Positions 1 through 7,606 of a stretch of DNA of 11,749 nucleotides are shown piece after piece. This stretch comes from Cytophagales bacterium (GTDB lineage: Bacteria > Bacteroidota > Bacteroidia > Cytophagales > UBA9547): positions 1-11,749 of the forward strand of contig JANYCH010000026.1 in the NCBI GenBank assembly GCA_025360395.1, written 5' to 3'. The notes under the pieces were generated by a model. The model ran no database searches, was not told the DNA's origin, and saw only the letters and a program-made list of their open reading frames with translations. A program made the position numbers and the translations under genes. How positions within the stretch are numbered: the first letter of the stretch is position 1; each line of letters begins with the position of its first letter.

Positions 1-147
1 TGTAATTACAAAACAAGGATATGGAACGAAGAACATCCTGGATTGGCACTTAAATCTTTAGAAATCATTTACATGAAAGAATTAACGTTACCAGATTATC
101 AATACTTTAAACCAGAACGACATTTGCTTTGGAAATGTGAATTTTAA
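1..147 (+). CDS. 3' end of an unidentified protein (partial, 48 codons visible)
   Basis: An open frame runs from base 1 to a TAA at 145-147, immediately followed by a second in-frame TAA, which is typical of a genuine gene end. The visible peptide ends in FKPERHLLWKCEF and contains an amphipathic stretch around LALKSLEIIYMKEL. I do not recognise the family; it does not resemble the C-terminus of SufD, which would have been the expected neighbour if a complete suf operon preceded sufS. About 100 bases separate it from the sufS start, so sufS may have its own promoter, but I see no convincing box there. Confidence 0.55.
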   Translation, partial: CNYKTRIWNEEHPGLALKSLEIIYMKELTLPDYQYFKPERHLLWKCEF

Positions 148-248
148 TAATGTTTTGACCCATTCTTGGTTATCCAGCTTAATAAGCCTGAATTGGTGAA
201 CATTTTTCTTAAATTTATGGTTTGAAATTAGTCCCCACAATTAGTCCT

Positions 249-1484
249 ATGCTTACCCAAACAGAGAATTATCAAGTTGAAACAATTCGTGATGATTTTC
301 CTATCCTTCACCAGGAAATTAATGGTAAGCCTCTTGTTTATTTTGATAATGCTGCTACAACCCAGAAACCTTTACAGGTTATCGAGGCAATTGGCCAGTA
401 TTATCTGGATATAAATGCTAATATTCACAGGGGTATTCATACTTTAGCTGAAAGGGCTACTGCGAGTTATGAGGCTACAAGAGAGGTATTACGACAGTTT
501 TTAAATGCCTCATCAACAGATGAGATAATTTTTGTAAGGGGGGTAACTGAAGGGATAAACCTCGTAGCGAATGGTTTTGCAAATTCTATTTTAAAAGCAG
601 GTAATGAGGTGGTAATCACCGCAATGGAACACCATTCCAACATTGTTCCCTGGCAAATGGCTTGTGAAAAAACCGGAGCAATTTTGAAAGTTGCCCCGAT
701 TAATGAAAAAGGGGAACTCATTTTTGAAGAATATGTAAAACTACTTAATCCTCAAACCCGGATTGTATCTCTTGTTCATGCTTCTAATGCATTAGGGACA
801 ATTAATCCTGTAAAAAATATCATTGAAGAAGCGCATAAATTTGATATTCCTGTGTTATTAGATGGAGCTCAGTCAACTTCTCATTTAGAAATTGATGTGC
901 GGGATCTTGATTGTGATTTTTTTGTATTCTCCGGCCACAAAGTGTATGGTCCTACAGGAATAGGCGCTCTTTATGGAAAAAGGGAGTGGCTTGAAAAGCT
1001 TCCACCATATCAGGGTGGGGGAGAAATGATTAAGGACGTTACATTTGAAAAAACAACTTATAACGAGCTTCCATATAAATTCGAGGCAGGGACTCCAAAC
1101 ATTGCAGATGTTGTTGCATTAAAACATGCCATTAAATACATTCAGGAATTAGGCAAGGCAAATATTGCCCAGCATGAATTGGAATTGCTGGAATATGCAA
1201 CTGGTCAATTAATTGATGTAAAGGGATTGAAAATAATTGGTACTGCCAAAGAAAAAGTGAGTGTTGCCTCATTTGTTATTGAAGGCATTCATCATCAGGA
1301 CCTTGCAGTTATACTTGATCAACAGGGAATTGCTGTCAGAACCGGACATCATTGTACCCAGCCTTTAATGAAGCGTTTTGGGATTTTAGGTACAACCAGG
1401 GCCTCATTTGCTCTTTATAACACCAAAGAAGAAATTGATTTGTTTATTACTGCCTTACACAAGGCTTTAAAAATGTTAAGATAA
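249..1484 (+). CDS. sufS: SufS-type cysteine desulfurase (group II)
   Basis: A PLP-dependent enzyme that removes sulfur from L-cysteine, giving alanine and an enzyme persulfide that feeds Fe-S cluster assembly in the cytosol. With the ATG at 249 the protein has 411 residues, the usual SufS length. It shows the N-terminal DFPIL..GKPLVYFDNAATT block, HRGIHTLAERAT, the PLP lysine in SGHKVYGPTGIGALYG (K231), and the persulfide cysteine in RTGHHCTQPLM (C369). The RxGHHC form and the lack of the longer group I active-site loop mark SufS rather than IscS/NifS. A TTG at 222 is in frame and would add nine residues, but the family normally starts about 10-15 residues before the IRxDFP motif, so I prefer 249. 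The sufE start follows only four bases after the stop, indicating one transcript. Confidence 0.96.
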   Translation: MLTQTENYQVETIRDDFPILHQEINGKPLVYFDNAATTQKPLQVIEAIGQYYLDINANIHRGIHTLAERATASYEATREVLRQFLNASSTDEIIFVRGVTEGINLVANGFANSILKAGNEVVITAMEHHSNIVPWQMACEKTGAILKVAPINEKGELIFEEYVKLLNPQTRIVSLVHASNALGTINPVKNIIEEAHKFDIPVLLDGAQSTSHLEIDVRDLDCDFFVFSGHKVYGPTGIGALYGKREWLEKLPPYQGGGEMIKDVTFEKTTYNELPYKFEAGTPNIADVVALKHAIKYIQELGKANIAQHELELLEYATGQLIDVKGLKIIGTAKEKVSVASFVIEGIHHQDLAVILDQQGIAVRTGHHCTQPLMKRFGILGTTRASFALYNTKEEIDLFITALHKALKMLR

Positions 1485-1488
1485 TAAA

Positions 1489-1926
1489 GTGGCAGAAGTA
1501 AAAACAAATATTAATGAAGTCCAGGATCAAATAATTGATGAGTTTGGTTTGTTTGACGACTGGACTGACAAATACGAATACATTATTGAAATGGGTAAAA
1601 AACTCTCATTGATGGATGAAAAATATAAGACAGAAGAAAATAAAATTAAGGGTTGCCAGTCTAATGTTTGGTTACATTCTGAATTAAAAGATGGTAAGGT
1701 CACTTTTGAAGCTGATAGCGATGCTGTCATAGTAAAAGGTCTTATCAGCATGCTAGTAAGGGTACTTTCCGGACATTCGCCAAATGAAATATTTTCTACA
1801 GACTTATATTTTATTGACAAAATAGGAATGACTCAACATCTGGCACAAACCAGATCAAACGGTTTGTTATCTATGGTGAAGCAAATGAAGTTTTACGCGT
1901 TGGCATACCAGGCCAAAACAAATTAA
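1489..1926 (+). CDS. sufE: SufE-like sulfur acceptor / desulfurase activator
   Basis: SufE takes the persulfide from SufS on a single cysteine and hands it to the SufBCD scaffold while stimulating SufS. The 145-residue protein has the family length and the diagnostic KGCQSNVWL motif with the acceptor cysteine at residue 56. DDWTDKYEYIIEMGKKL at about 23-39 is the usual SufE N-terminal helix, and LISMLVRVLSGHSPNEI near 85-101 is the conserved middle helix. The start is a GTG four bases after the sufS stop; no ATG lies near it in frame. The next gene starts two bases after the stop, so all three genes are probably translationally coupled. Confidence 0.95.
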   Translation: MAEVKTNINEVQDQIIDEFGLFDDWTDKYEYIIEMGKKLSLMDEKYKTEENKIKGCQSNVWLHSELKDGKVTFEADSDAVIVKGLISMLVRVLSGHSPNEIFSTDLYFIDKIGMTQHLAQTRSNGLLSMVKQMKFYALAYQAKTN

Positions 1927-1928
1927 TT

Positions 1929-2240
1929 ATGACAGAACAAGAGTTAAAAGACAGAGCATTAGAAGAAATCAAATCTGTTTTTGATCCTGAAATCCCGGTA
2001 AATGTTTTTGATTTAGGATTAATATATGAGGTAAGCGTATATCCGGTCAATAATGTATTTGTATTGATGACTTTAACCTCACCGGCTTGTCCATCAGCCC
2101 AATCTTTACCAGAAGAAATAAAAAATAAAATCCAGGCAATCGAAGGAGTAGGTGAAGTAAATGTCGAAGTGACCTTCGATCCTCCGTATTCGCAGGAAAT
2201 GATGAGTGAAGTGGCGAAGCTTGAATTGGGATTCATGTGA
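1929..2240 (+). CDS. sufT: MIP18/DUF59 family Fe-S maturation protein (SufT-like)
   Basis: A small (103-residue) single-domain DUF59 protein. Visible landmarks are DPEIPVNVFDLGLIYEV at about 19-35, the MTLTSPACPSA motif with the conserved cysteine at residue 54, and the C-terminal VEVTFDPPYSQEMMSE segment. DUF59 proteins act in Fe-S cluster maturation or delivery; stand-alone versions inside suf operons are called SufT and are thought to help load clusters on target enzymes. The start lies two bases after the sufE stop, so it belongs to the sufS-sufE transcript. The same fold occurs in PaaD (phenylacetate oxidation) and in the N-terminus of Mrp/ApbC, but the operon context favours SufT. Confidence 0.9.
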   Translation: MTEQELKDRALEEIKSVFDPEIPVNVFDLGLIYEVSVYPVNNVFVLMTLTSPACPSAQSLPEEIKNKIQAIEGVGEVNVEVTFDPPYSQEMMSEVAKLELGFM

Positions 2241-2241
2241 T

Positions 2242-2383
2242 TAATTAATAATTACCAATTAAGAATTAATACATCCCAGATTAACATTTGTTAAAACTTG
2301 AACCAGCATTAATTGAAATTGTTGTAAGCAGTATAGAATTTTACAGTAACCCACTTTAATTATTAATTATTAACTATTAATTA
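2242..2383. repeat. AT-rich spacer framed by 28-base imperfect inverted repeats
   Basis: The 146-base gap between sufT and the bacilliredoxin gene begins and ends with AT-only or nearly AT-only arms at 2242-2269 and 2356-2383. The reverse complement of the left arm matches the right arm at 24 of 28 positions without gaps, including a 9-base perfect run at the outer ends (TATTAATTA). The ~86-base core between them is ordinary mixed sequence with no open frame worth naming. The layout resembles a small non-autonomous repeat element or a large palindromic unit, but low complexity makes chance matching easier, and no target-site duplication is obvious. Confidence 0.45.
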
Positions 2384-2386
2384 CAA

Positions 2387-2806
2387 ATGATGTATCCAGA
2401 AGAAATGGTAAAACCGATGCGCGAAGAATTAGTTCTAGCCGGTTTTAAAGAATGTAAATCACCAGAAGATGTTGATAATGTACTTGCAATGAAAGGTACA
2501 ACCCTTGTGGTTGTAAACTCAGTTTGTGGCTGCGCTGCAAGAAATGCGAGACCTGCTGTGAAAATGGCTGTTCAAACTTCATCAAATAAACCAACATCTC
2601 TTGTTACAGTATTTGCAGGAATGGACAAAGCTGCTGTTGACAAAGCAAGACAGCACATGCTTCCTTATCCTCCATCATCACCATCTATCGCTTTATTCAA
2701 AGACGGTGAATTGGTTCATATGATTGAGCGTCACCATATTGAAGGACGTCCTGCTGAAATGATTGCTGACAATCTTAAAGCTGCTTTTGAGGAATTTTGT
2801 AAATAA
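2387..2806 (+). CDS. BrxA/BrxB (YphP/YqiW) family bacilliredoxin
   Basis: A 139-residue thioredoxin-fold protein of the DUF1094 family. The characteristic Cys-Gly-Cys active site lies in VVNSVCGCAARNARPAV (C47, C49), followed by VFAGMDKAAVDKAR and the PPSSPSIALFKDGELVHMIERHHIEGR block that carries the cis-proline region. In Firmicutes this family removes bacillithiol from S-bacillithiolated proteins; many Bacteroidota also encode it. The second codon is another ATG (2390), giving the equally usual MYPEEMV start; the sequence does not decide between the two. It sits downstream of sufT but is separated by a 146-base repeat-bearing spacer and has its own terminator, so it is probably its own unit. 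Confidence 0.93.
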   Translation: MMYPEEMVKPMREELVLAGFKECKSPEDVDNVLAMKGTTLVVVNSVCGCAARNARPAVKMAVQTSSNKPTSLVTVFAGMDKAAVDKARQHMLPYPPSSPSIALFKDGELVHMIERHHIEGRPAEMIADNLKAAFEEFCK

Positions 2807-2869
2807 AATTAAACTGAGTCGAATGAAGAAATAATTCGTTCTAAACATGCAACAATCGTCACATAACTG

Positions 2870-2892
2870 AAATCCCCTTAATGGGGATTTTT
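2870..2892 (+). terminator. Rho-independent terminator after the bacilliredoxin gene
   Basis: A perfect 8-bp stem, AAATCCCC (2870-2877) with GGGGATTT (2883-2890), encloses a 5-base loop and runs into a short T tract. It lies 64 bases past the stop codon and ends the bacilliredoxin transcript before the ompA-like gene. Confidence 0.85.
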
Positions 2893-2932
2893 AGTTTATT
2901 CAATAAATACGTATTCTTATAAATCAAAATAC

Positions 2933-2940
2933 TATTTTTG
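2933..2940 (+). promoter_or_regulatory. Possible Bacteroidota -7 promoter box for the OmpA-like gene
   Basis: TATTTTTG fits the TAnnTTTG consensus of the Bacteroidota primary sigma factor -7 element and lies 20 bases before the ATG at 2960. It is placed between the upstream terminator and the gene, where a promoter is expected. No good TTG/TTTG -33 box is visible at the usual spacing, so this is a tentative call. Confidence 0.4.
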
Positions 2941-2959
2941 AGGCAAATTCATTTTAGAT

Positions 2960-3904
2960 ATGAAGCTAAAGCTTATACTGTTTGCACTTTTATTACCTGC
3001 CCTTTTATTTGCTCAGAACCCAAGACAAACATCAAAAAGAAATAAGGCAGGGAAAAAAGCAGCTAAAAATGCCCATCATGACCCATATGAATACAAACCA
3101 TCTGTTAAAGATTCTGATGGAGATGGCGTTGAGGATTATACTGATAAATGCCCAAGCACTCCCAGAGGTACCAAAGTGACAACTTTTGGCTGTCCTTTTG
3201 ATACAGACTTTGACGGTCTGTTTGATTATGAAGATATGTGTGTGAATGAAGCTGGACCAAGAGATAACAAAGGTTGCCCGTATGGAGACAAAGATTCGGA
3301 TGGAATAACAGATAAAGACGATGATTGCCCGGATGTGGCAGGTTTACCACAATACAAAGGTTGCCCAGATACTGATAAAGATGGTATAATGGATGCAAAA
3401 GATAAATGTCCTAATGAATATGGTTCAGTTCAGTTTGGGGGTTGTCCTGATACAGATGTTGATGAAGACGGCGTACCTGACCATCAGGATTTATGTCCCA
3501 GGACAAAAGGTGTTAAATCAAATAAGGGCTGTCCGCAAATGTCAGCTGAACAGCAAAAAGCATTGCAGCATGCATTTGATAATTTGTTGTTTGAATCAGG
3601 AAAGGATATTATCAAGCAGGAATCTTATACTTCTCTGAACGAGTTAGGGAAAGTACTTATCAAAGATGAAAAGGCTGAACTTTACTTAGAAGGCCATACC
3701 GATGATGTAGGAAATGACATGGTAAATCTTGACCTTTCGAGAAGAAGGTCTCAATCTGTAATGAAATATCTTAAAGACATGGGAATTAATGACAGCAGGT
3801 TCCGTACAGATGGCTTTGGTGAAACAAGGCCTGTTTGTCCTGATTTAACTGAAGACTGCAGAAAGAGAAACCGCAGGGTTGAAATGAATATTTATTACGA
3901 ATAG
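2960..3904 (+). CDS. OmpA-like envelope protein with five TSP3 repeats and peptidoglycan-binding domain
   Basis: A secreted 314-residue protein. Residues 1-18 form a signal peptide (basic start, leucine-rich core, cut likely near LLFA|Q); no lipobox cysteine follows. A basic linker (20-50) leads to five thrombospondin type 3 repeats (about 51-192), each with a DxDxDGxxDxxDxCP core and a trailing GCP, which in known proteins bind calcium in a stiff rod. Residues about 205-312 are an OmpA C-terminal domain with LEGHTDDVG (245-251), NLDLSRRRSQSVMKYL and RKRNRRVE (301-308), the residues that hold diaminopimelate of peptidoglycan. A cysteine pair (C293, C300) sits in the last loop. The N-terminal beta-barrel of classical OmpA is absent, so it is probably a periplasmic spacer or tether. 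It is a single-gene unit with its own terminator. Confidence 0.93.
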   Translation: MKLKLILFALLLPALLFAQNPRQTSKRNKAGKKAAKNAHHDPYEYKPSVKDSDGDGVEDYTDKCPSTPRGTKVTTFGCPFDTDFDGLFDYEDMCVNEAGPRDNKGCPYGDKDSDGITDKDDDCPDVAGLPQYKGCPDTDKDGIMDAKDKCPNEYGSVQFGGCPDTDVDEDGVPDHQDLCPRTKGVKSNKGCPQMSAEQQKALQHAFDNLLFESGKDIIKQESYTSLNELGKVLIKDEKAELYLEGHTDDVGNDMVNLDLSRRRSQSVMKYLKDMGINDSRFRTDGFGETRPVCPDLTEDCRKRNRRVEMNIYYE

Positions 3905-3922
3905 AAATTACAGATTTCGATG

Positions 3923-3950
3923 AAAGGGCTGGATTTATTCAGCCCTTTTT
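3923..3950 (+). terminator. Rho-independent terminator after the OmpA-like gene
   Basis: A perfect 9-bp stem, AAAGGGCTG (3923-3931) with CAGCCCTTT (3940-3948), has an 8-base loop and a T-rich tail. It begins 19 bases after the stop codon. Confidence 0.9.
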
Positions 3951-3988
3951 ATTTGATTAAACCCCACTATATCATTTTGCTAAGAGCG

Positions 3989-4023
3989 AATAAAAATCGT
4001 ACTTCGCCTTCCAATAAAAATCG
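3989..4023 (+). repeat. Short direct repeat upstream of the polyprenyl synthase gene
   Basis: AATAAAAATCG occurs twice (3989-3999 and 4013-4023), 24 bases apart start to start, ending 12 bases before the proposed TTG start. A 5-bp inverted repeat GCGAA/TTCGC (3986-3990 and 4003-4007) overlaps the first copy. It could be a regulator site or leader structure, or only AT-rich chance similarity. Confidence 0.35.
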
Positions 4024-4035
4024 ATTTCCTACCAC

Positions 4036-5004
4036 TTGACAATTGATCAGATAAAAGCCCCGATTGACCTTGAAATGGAGGTCTTTGAACAAAAGTTTGA
4101 AGATTCCATGCGTTCAAACGTCATGCTTTTGGATAAGATCATGCATTATATTGTTCGCCGAAAAGGAAAGCAATTAAGGCCAATGTTTGTGTTCCTTGTA
4201 GCTAAAATGCTGGGGGAGGTCAATGAATCAACTTATCGCGGGGCAGCATTAATTGAATTACTCCATACCGCCACACTTGTTCATGACGATGTTGTGGACG
4301 AAGCTGCATACAGACGTAACTTTTTCTCGATCAATGCCTTATGGAAAAATAAAATATCAGTTTTAGTAGGTGATTTTCTACTCTCAAAGGGATTAAAACT
4401 AGCAGTAGACAATGGAGATTTTTTACTGTTGAAATTAGTCAATGATGCAGTCCAGCAAATGAGCGAGGGTGAACTTCTTCAAATGGAGAAGGCCAGAAGT
4501 CTAGACATAACCGAGGCTGTTTATTTTGACATTATCAACAGAAAAACTGCTTCACTAATTGCTTCATGCTGCCAGGTTGGTGCAGCATCAGTTTCAAACG
4601 ATCCAAAGTTATTGGATACCGTTGGTCAGATTGGCAAATTAACTGGGGTTGCTTTTCAAATAAAAGACGATTTGTTTGATTATGGTGAAGTTGAAGTGGG
4701 TAAACCATTGGGTATTGACATAAAAGAGAAAAAGATGACTTTGCCACTTATCCACGCTTTAAACAATGTTGGCTGGTGGGAGAAAAAAAAGATCATTTAT
4801 ATTATTAAAAATCAAACAGACAGCACAAAAAAAGTTAAAGAAGTAATCGCTTTTGTAAAAGACAACGGTGGAATGGTATATGCCACTGAAAAAATGCAAC
4901 AAATAAAAGATGAAGCAATAAAACTACTTTTTACTCTTCCCGATAATCCGAGCAGGACTTCCCTCACGAATTTGATTCATTATACAATTGAAAGAGATAA
5001 ATAG
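4036..5004 (+). CDS. Long-chain trans-polyprenyl diphosphate synthase
   Basis: A 322-residue all-alpha prenyltransferase that adds isopentenyl diphosphate units to an allylic primer; by family and phylum it most likely makes the C30-C40 side chain of menaquinone (inference). It shows RRKGKQLRPMFVFL (41-54), the first Asp-rich motif HDDVVD (83-88) followed by the Arg pair AYRRN (91-95), GDFLLSKG (112-119), the GELLQM helix, and the second Asp-rich motif KDDLFD (210-215) with GKPLGIDIKEKKMTLPLI. The usual RRG after the first motif is RRN here. The start is a TTG; the conserved IKAPIDLEME segment lies upstream of the first ATG (4075), which supports the TTG. It is preceded by a terminator and an 84-base leader, so it begins a new transcript that may continue into the next two genes. 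Confidence 0.93.
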   Translation: MTIDQIKAPIDLEMEVFEQKFEDSMRSNVMLLDKIMHYIVRRKGKQLRPMFVFLVAKMLGEVNESTYRGAALIELLHTATLVHDDVVDEAAYRRNFFSINALWKNKISVLVGDFLLSKGLKLAVDNGDFLLLKLVNDAVQQMSEGELLQMEKARSLDITEAVYFDIINRKTASLIASCCQVGAASVSNDPKLLDTVGQIGKLTGVAFQIKDDLFDYGEVEVGKPLGIDIKEKKMTLPLIHALNNVGWWEKKKIIYIIKNQTDSTKKVKEVIAFVKDNGGMVYATEKMQQIKDEAIKLLFTLPDNPSRTSLTNLIHYTIERDK

Positions 5005-5043
5005 CTAAATTTATCTTCTTGCATAACGATTTGCACCATTTCA

Positions 5044-6387
5044 GTGCAAAAGTTAAAATTTCCAAATAATAAAATAGTGTCATTAGATAAATTAAAACTA
5101 AGCAAGCAGTTGCTTGCCGCCTTAAAGGAGACTGGTTTAACGGATGCTTTGCCTCTTCAAGCCAAAGTGATTCCACGCATTAATGGCGGACAAGGAGTAG
5201 TTTGCATTGCTCCTGAAGGAAGTGGTAAATCCACCTCCATCATACTGAGTGTTCTTAACAGGTTAAAATTTCCTTTTGAAGAAGTTCCCCGGGCTTTAAT
5301 ACTTGTTCCCGACAGGGATAAGGCAACTTTGCTTCTTGAAAAATTTGAAGAATTCAATGCTAAATCTGCACTGAGGATAATCAGCGTTTATGCAGGTGCA
5401 GGAATAGAGGGGCAAAGGGAAATAATAAGTGAAGGAGTTGATATTGTAATTGGCACCCCGGATAGAGTTTTGGCTTTGTACCTGAAATCCGGACTGAACA
5501 TCAATAAGTTGCAACACTTTATTTTAGATGATGCAGAACTTATTGTAAAACAGGGACTTCAAACTCAGGTTCACCAGATAACTTTAAGCCTTCCAAAATG
5601 CCAGCACCTGGTTTTTTCAGAAGTTTATCATGAGAAGTTAGAAAGGATGATTGCTTATATTGAAAATCCTGTTCTTGTTGAGTTTGAACCCGAGCCTGAA
5701 ACTATACTGGAAACAATTCCTCAACTTCTTTATCAGGTACCCAATTATAAAACCAAACAGAATCTGCTAAACCTTCTGATAAGTGAATCCGATACTTACA
5801 GGAAAGTCCTGGTTTTTGTGAAGACAAGATTGACATGCCAGAATTTATTTAAAAGCATGGAGAGAAGGTTTCCTGGCGAAGTTGCTATTTTAAAGCCATT
5901 AGTTTATGAGCATCAGGGGTTTAAATCCGTTGAAGAATTTAAAAAATCGGCCAAATGCAGGGTTTTGTTAATAGCAAATGAGATTGAACAATTTATAAAC
6001 TATACAGATATTCAATTCATTCTTCATTTTGACATTTCTACAGATACAGAACAATTTATAGAAAGGGTTAAAATTTCAAACTTTAAAGATACTCCTCCAG
6101 TTTCAATAACATTTTCTACTGATATAGAATTAGTTACCATAAGAAAAATTGAAGTTTCTACTGGTAATAAAATGATTTTACAACCATTGCCAGCTGGATT
6201 GGTTATTCAAGGCGACAGAAAGAAAAAAGTAGAAACGGCCGATTCTAAGGGTTTTGAAAAAAGTGCCGATCCTAACCAGGGCGCATATCACGAAAAGAAG
6301 GCTGCAAATGCCAAAGATTATAACTGGGGCTGGAAAGAGAAAAATAAATTATTTGGCAAAAAGTACAAACGGTCTAACAAGAAATAA
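5044..6387 (+). CDS. DEAD-box helicase-like protein with degenerate motifs (possible pseudo-helicase)
   Basis: A 447-residue protein with the two-RecA layout of DEAD-box RNA helicases. Recognisable parts are a Q-motif region (LPLQAKVIP, Q39), motif I APEGSGKS (56-63, Ser for the usual Thr), and GTPDR (137-141, usually GTPGR). Motif II is LDDAE (161-165) where DEAD is expected, and motif III is FSEV (191-194) instead of SAT. Motif IV is VLVFVKT (255-261). The motif V region (311-320) lacks RGxD, and the motif VI region (337-349, FIERVKISN) lacks HRxGRxxR with its arginine fingers. A basic tail (392-447) could bind RNA. ATP hydrolysis and unwinding are therefore doubtful, although ATP or RNA binding may remain. 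The start is a GTG, 39 bases after the synthase stop. The frame is intact with normal coding character, so it is not a decaying gene. Confidence 0.82.
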   Translation: MQKLKFPNNKIVSLDKLKLSKQLLAALKETGLTDALPLQAKVIPRINGGQGVVCIAPEGSGKSTSIILSVLNRLKFPFEEVPRALILVPDRDKATLLLEKFEEFNAKSALRIISVYAGAGIEGQREIISEGVDIVIGTPDRVLALYLKSGLNINKLQHFILDDAELIVKQGLQTQVHQITLSLPKCQHLVFSEVYHEKLERMIAYIENPVLVEFEPEPETILETIPQLLYQVPNYKTKQNLLNLLISESDTYRKVLVFVKTRLTCQNLFKSMERRFPGEVAILKPLVYEHQGFKSVEEFKKSAKCRVLLIANEIEQFINYTDIQFILHFDISTDTEQFIERVKISNFKDTPPVSITFSTDIELVTIRKIEVSTGNKMILQPLPAGLVIQGDRKKKVETADSKGFEKSADPNQGAYHEKKAANAKDYNWGWKEKNKLFGKKYKRSNKK

Positions 6388-6414
6388 CAAAGACTTCCGT
6401 CCCGATCCATCAAA

Positions 6415-7434
6415 ATGAATACTTACGAAGATATAATCAAAGAAATTAAACTTGCTGAAAACATAATAATAACTGCCCATAAGTCTCCTGATGGGGATTC
6501 AATTGGCAGCTCCCTTGCGCTTCATCATTTTATTAAAAAGCTGGGTGTAAATTCTGTTATCTGCCATCCTGATCCAGCACCGGAATATTTAAGTTGGTTA
6601 GAAGGGATTTCTGAGATTCTTACTTTCGCCTCCAATCCAGAACAAATTAAGGATAAGTTTTCCAGAACAGATTTAATTTTTTGTCTTGATTATAATGGCA
6701 CCGATAGGGTAGGAGAAGATATGCAGGTTTTGCTCGAACAAGCTTCCTGTAAAAAGATCATGATTGACCATCATTTGAATCCTCAGGATTTCTCCTTTAT
6801 TACTGTTTCAGACACAGAAGTTTGTTCTACTGCTCAATTGATTGCTGAGTTAATCCTTCAGTCAGGAAATGCAGAGTTACTGGATGAAAAAATTGCAACT
6901 CCTCTTTATCTTGGTATCCTGACCGATACTGGATCATTTAGATTCCCTTCAGTTCAAGCCAGAACACATGAAATATTAGGTAAACTTTTGCAAGCCGGGG
7001 TTAAACATCACCTTATCCATGAGAACCTGAATGATACAAATACGGCAGGCAGACTTAGGATTCAGGGTTTTGCCATGAGCCAAAAGCTGGAAATAATGGA
7101 AGATTACGGAGTTGCAATTATTTCCCTTACAGAAGACGAACATAAAAAGTATAACTATCAAAAAGGAGATACAGATGGACTTCCTAATACAGCCTTATCA
7201 ATTAAAGGAATGAAAGCTGCCATGTTATTTTCAGAAAGGGAAGGATATATAAGGATTTCATTCCGGTCAAAAGGAAAAGAAAATCCGGTAAACATACTGG
7301 CTTCAGAGCATTTTGAAGGTGGTGGTCATGCTAATGCTTCCGGTGGAAAAAGTATTTTGTCAATGAACGATACATTAGAAAAAATAAAAAATCTTATTCC
7401 GTCCTATTTTGGCTCAATTCAAATGCAGAATTAA
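6415..7434 (+). CDS. nrnA: DHH/DHHA1 phosphoesterase, NrnA-like (oligoribonuclease / pAp phosphatase)
   Basis: A 339-residue cytosolic Mn-dependent phosphoesterase. The DHH domain shows the metal ligands in HKSPDGDSIGSS (H22, D26, D28), D92 in CLDYNGTDR, IDHH (118-120) and LTDTGSF (D171). The DHHA1 substrate-binding domain ends with EGGGHANASGG (301-311). Family members with this architecture degrade nano-RNAs of 2-5 nucleotides and dephosphorylate 3'-phosphoadenosine 5'-phosphate; some prefer cyclic-di-AMP products, so the exact substrate is inferred. The length is typical. It begins 27 bases after the helicase-like gene, probably in one operon, which would place two RNA-related proteins together. 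Its stop overlaps the end of a convergent broken gene by four bases. Confidence 0.93.
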   Translation: MNTYEDIIKEIKLAENIIITAHKSPDGDSIGSSLALHHFIKKLGVNSVICHPDPAPEYLSWLEGISEILTFASNPEQIKDKFSRTDLIFCLDYNGTDRVGEDMQVLLEQASCKKIMIDHHLNPQDFSFITVSDTEVCSTAQLIAELILQSGNAELLDEKIATPLYLGILTDTGSFRFPSVQARTHEILGKLLQAGVKHHLIHENLNDTNTAGRLRIQGFAMSQKLEIMEDYGVAIISLTEDEHKKYNYQKGDTDGLPNTALSIKGMKAAMLFSEREGYIRISFRSKGKENPVNILASEHFEGGGHANASGGKSILSMNDTLEKIKNLIPSYFGSIQMQN

Positions 7435-7583
7435 TAATCTAAACTTAATTTAGCAGCTTCCCAACCTATCATGGCCATTTTCCTTGTATTGCCCCACATA
7501 TAACCGCCGATAACCCCTGAACTTTGTATTACCCTGTGACAAGGGATAAGGAAAGCGACTGGGTTTTTTCCTATTGCGGTTTT
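7431..7583 (-). pseudogene. Remnant of a methylated-DNA--protein-cysteine methyltransferase (3' part only)
   Basis: Read on the minus strand, about 50 codons encode TAIGKNPVAFLIPCHRVIQS followed by SGVIGGYMWGNTRKMAMIGWEAAKLSLDY and a TAA. This is the unmistakable C-terminal half of the Ogt/Ada methyltransferase domain, with the alkyl-accepting cysteine in PCHR. The frame stays open to 7640, but beyond 7583 the similarity fades (SSPYDK where family members have a residue stretch ending RAVG) and the sequence becomes the 3' end of the DUF347 gene in another frame. The N-terminal half of the catalytic domain and any Ada regulatory part are missing, so the fragment cannot repair DNA. It looks like a gene cut when the neighbouring material arrived. 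Confidence 0.8.
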
Positions 7584-7606
7584 GTCATATGGGCTACTCA
7601 CCATAC

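Noticed and set aside
222..248. TTG start for sufS nine codons upstream of the ATG
   Set aside because: It is in frame but would add an N-terminal extension unlike other SufS proteins; the ATG at 249 gives the usual distance to the IRxDFP motif.
3105..3638. Alternative frames on both strands across the TSP3 region
   Set aside because: The repetitive Asp-rich coding sequence generates long open shadow frames; their products are odd in composition (His/Tyr/Leu- or Ile-rich) and the OmpA-like frame explains the region fully.
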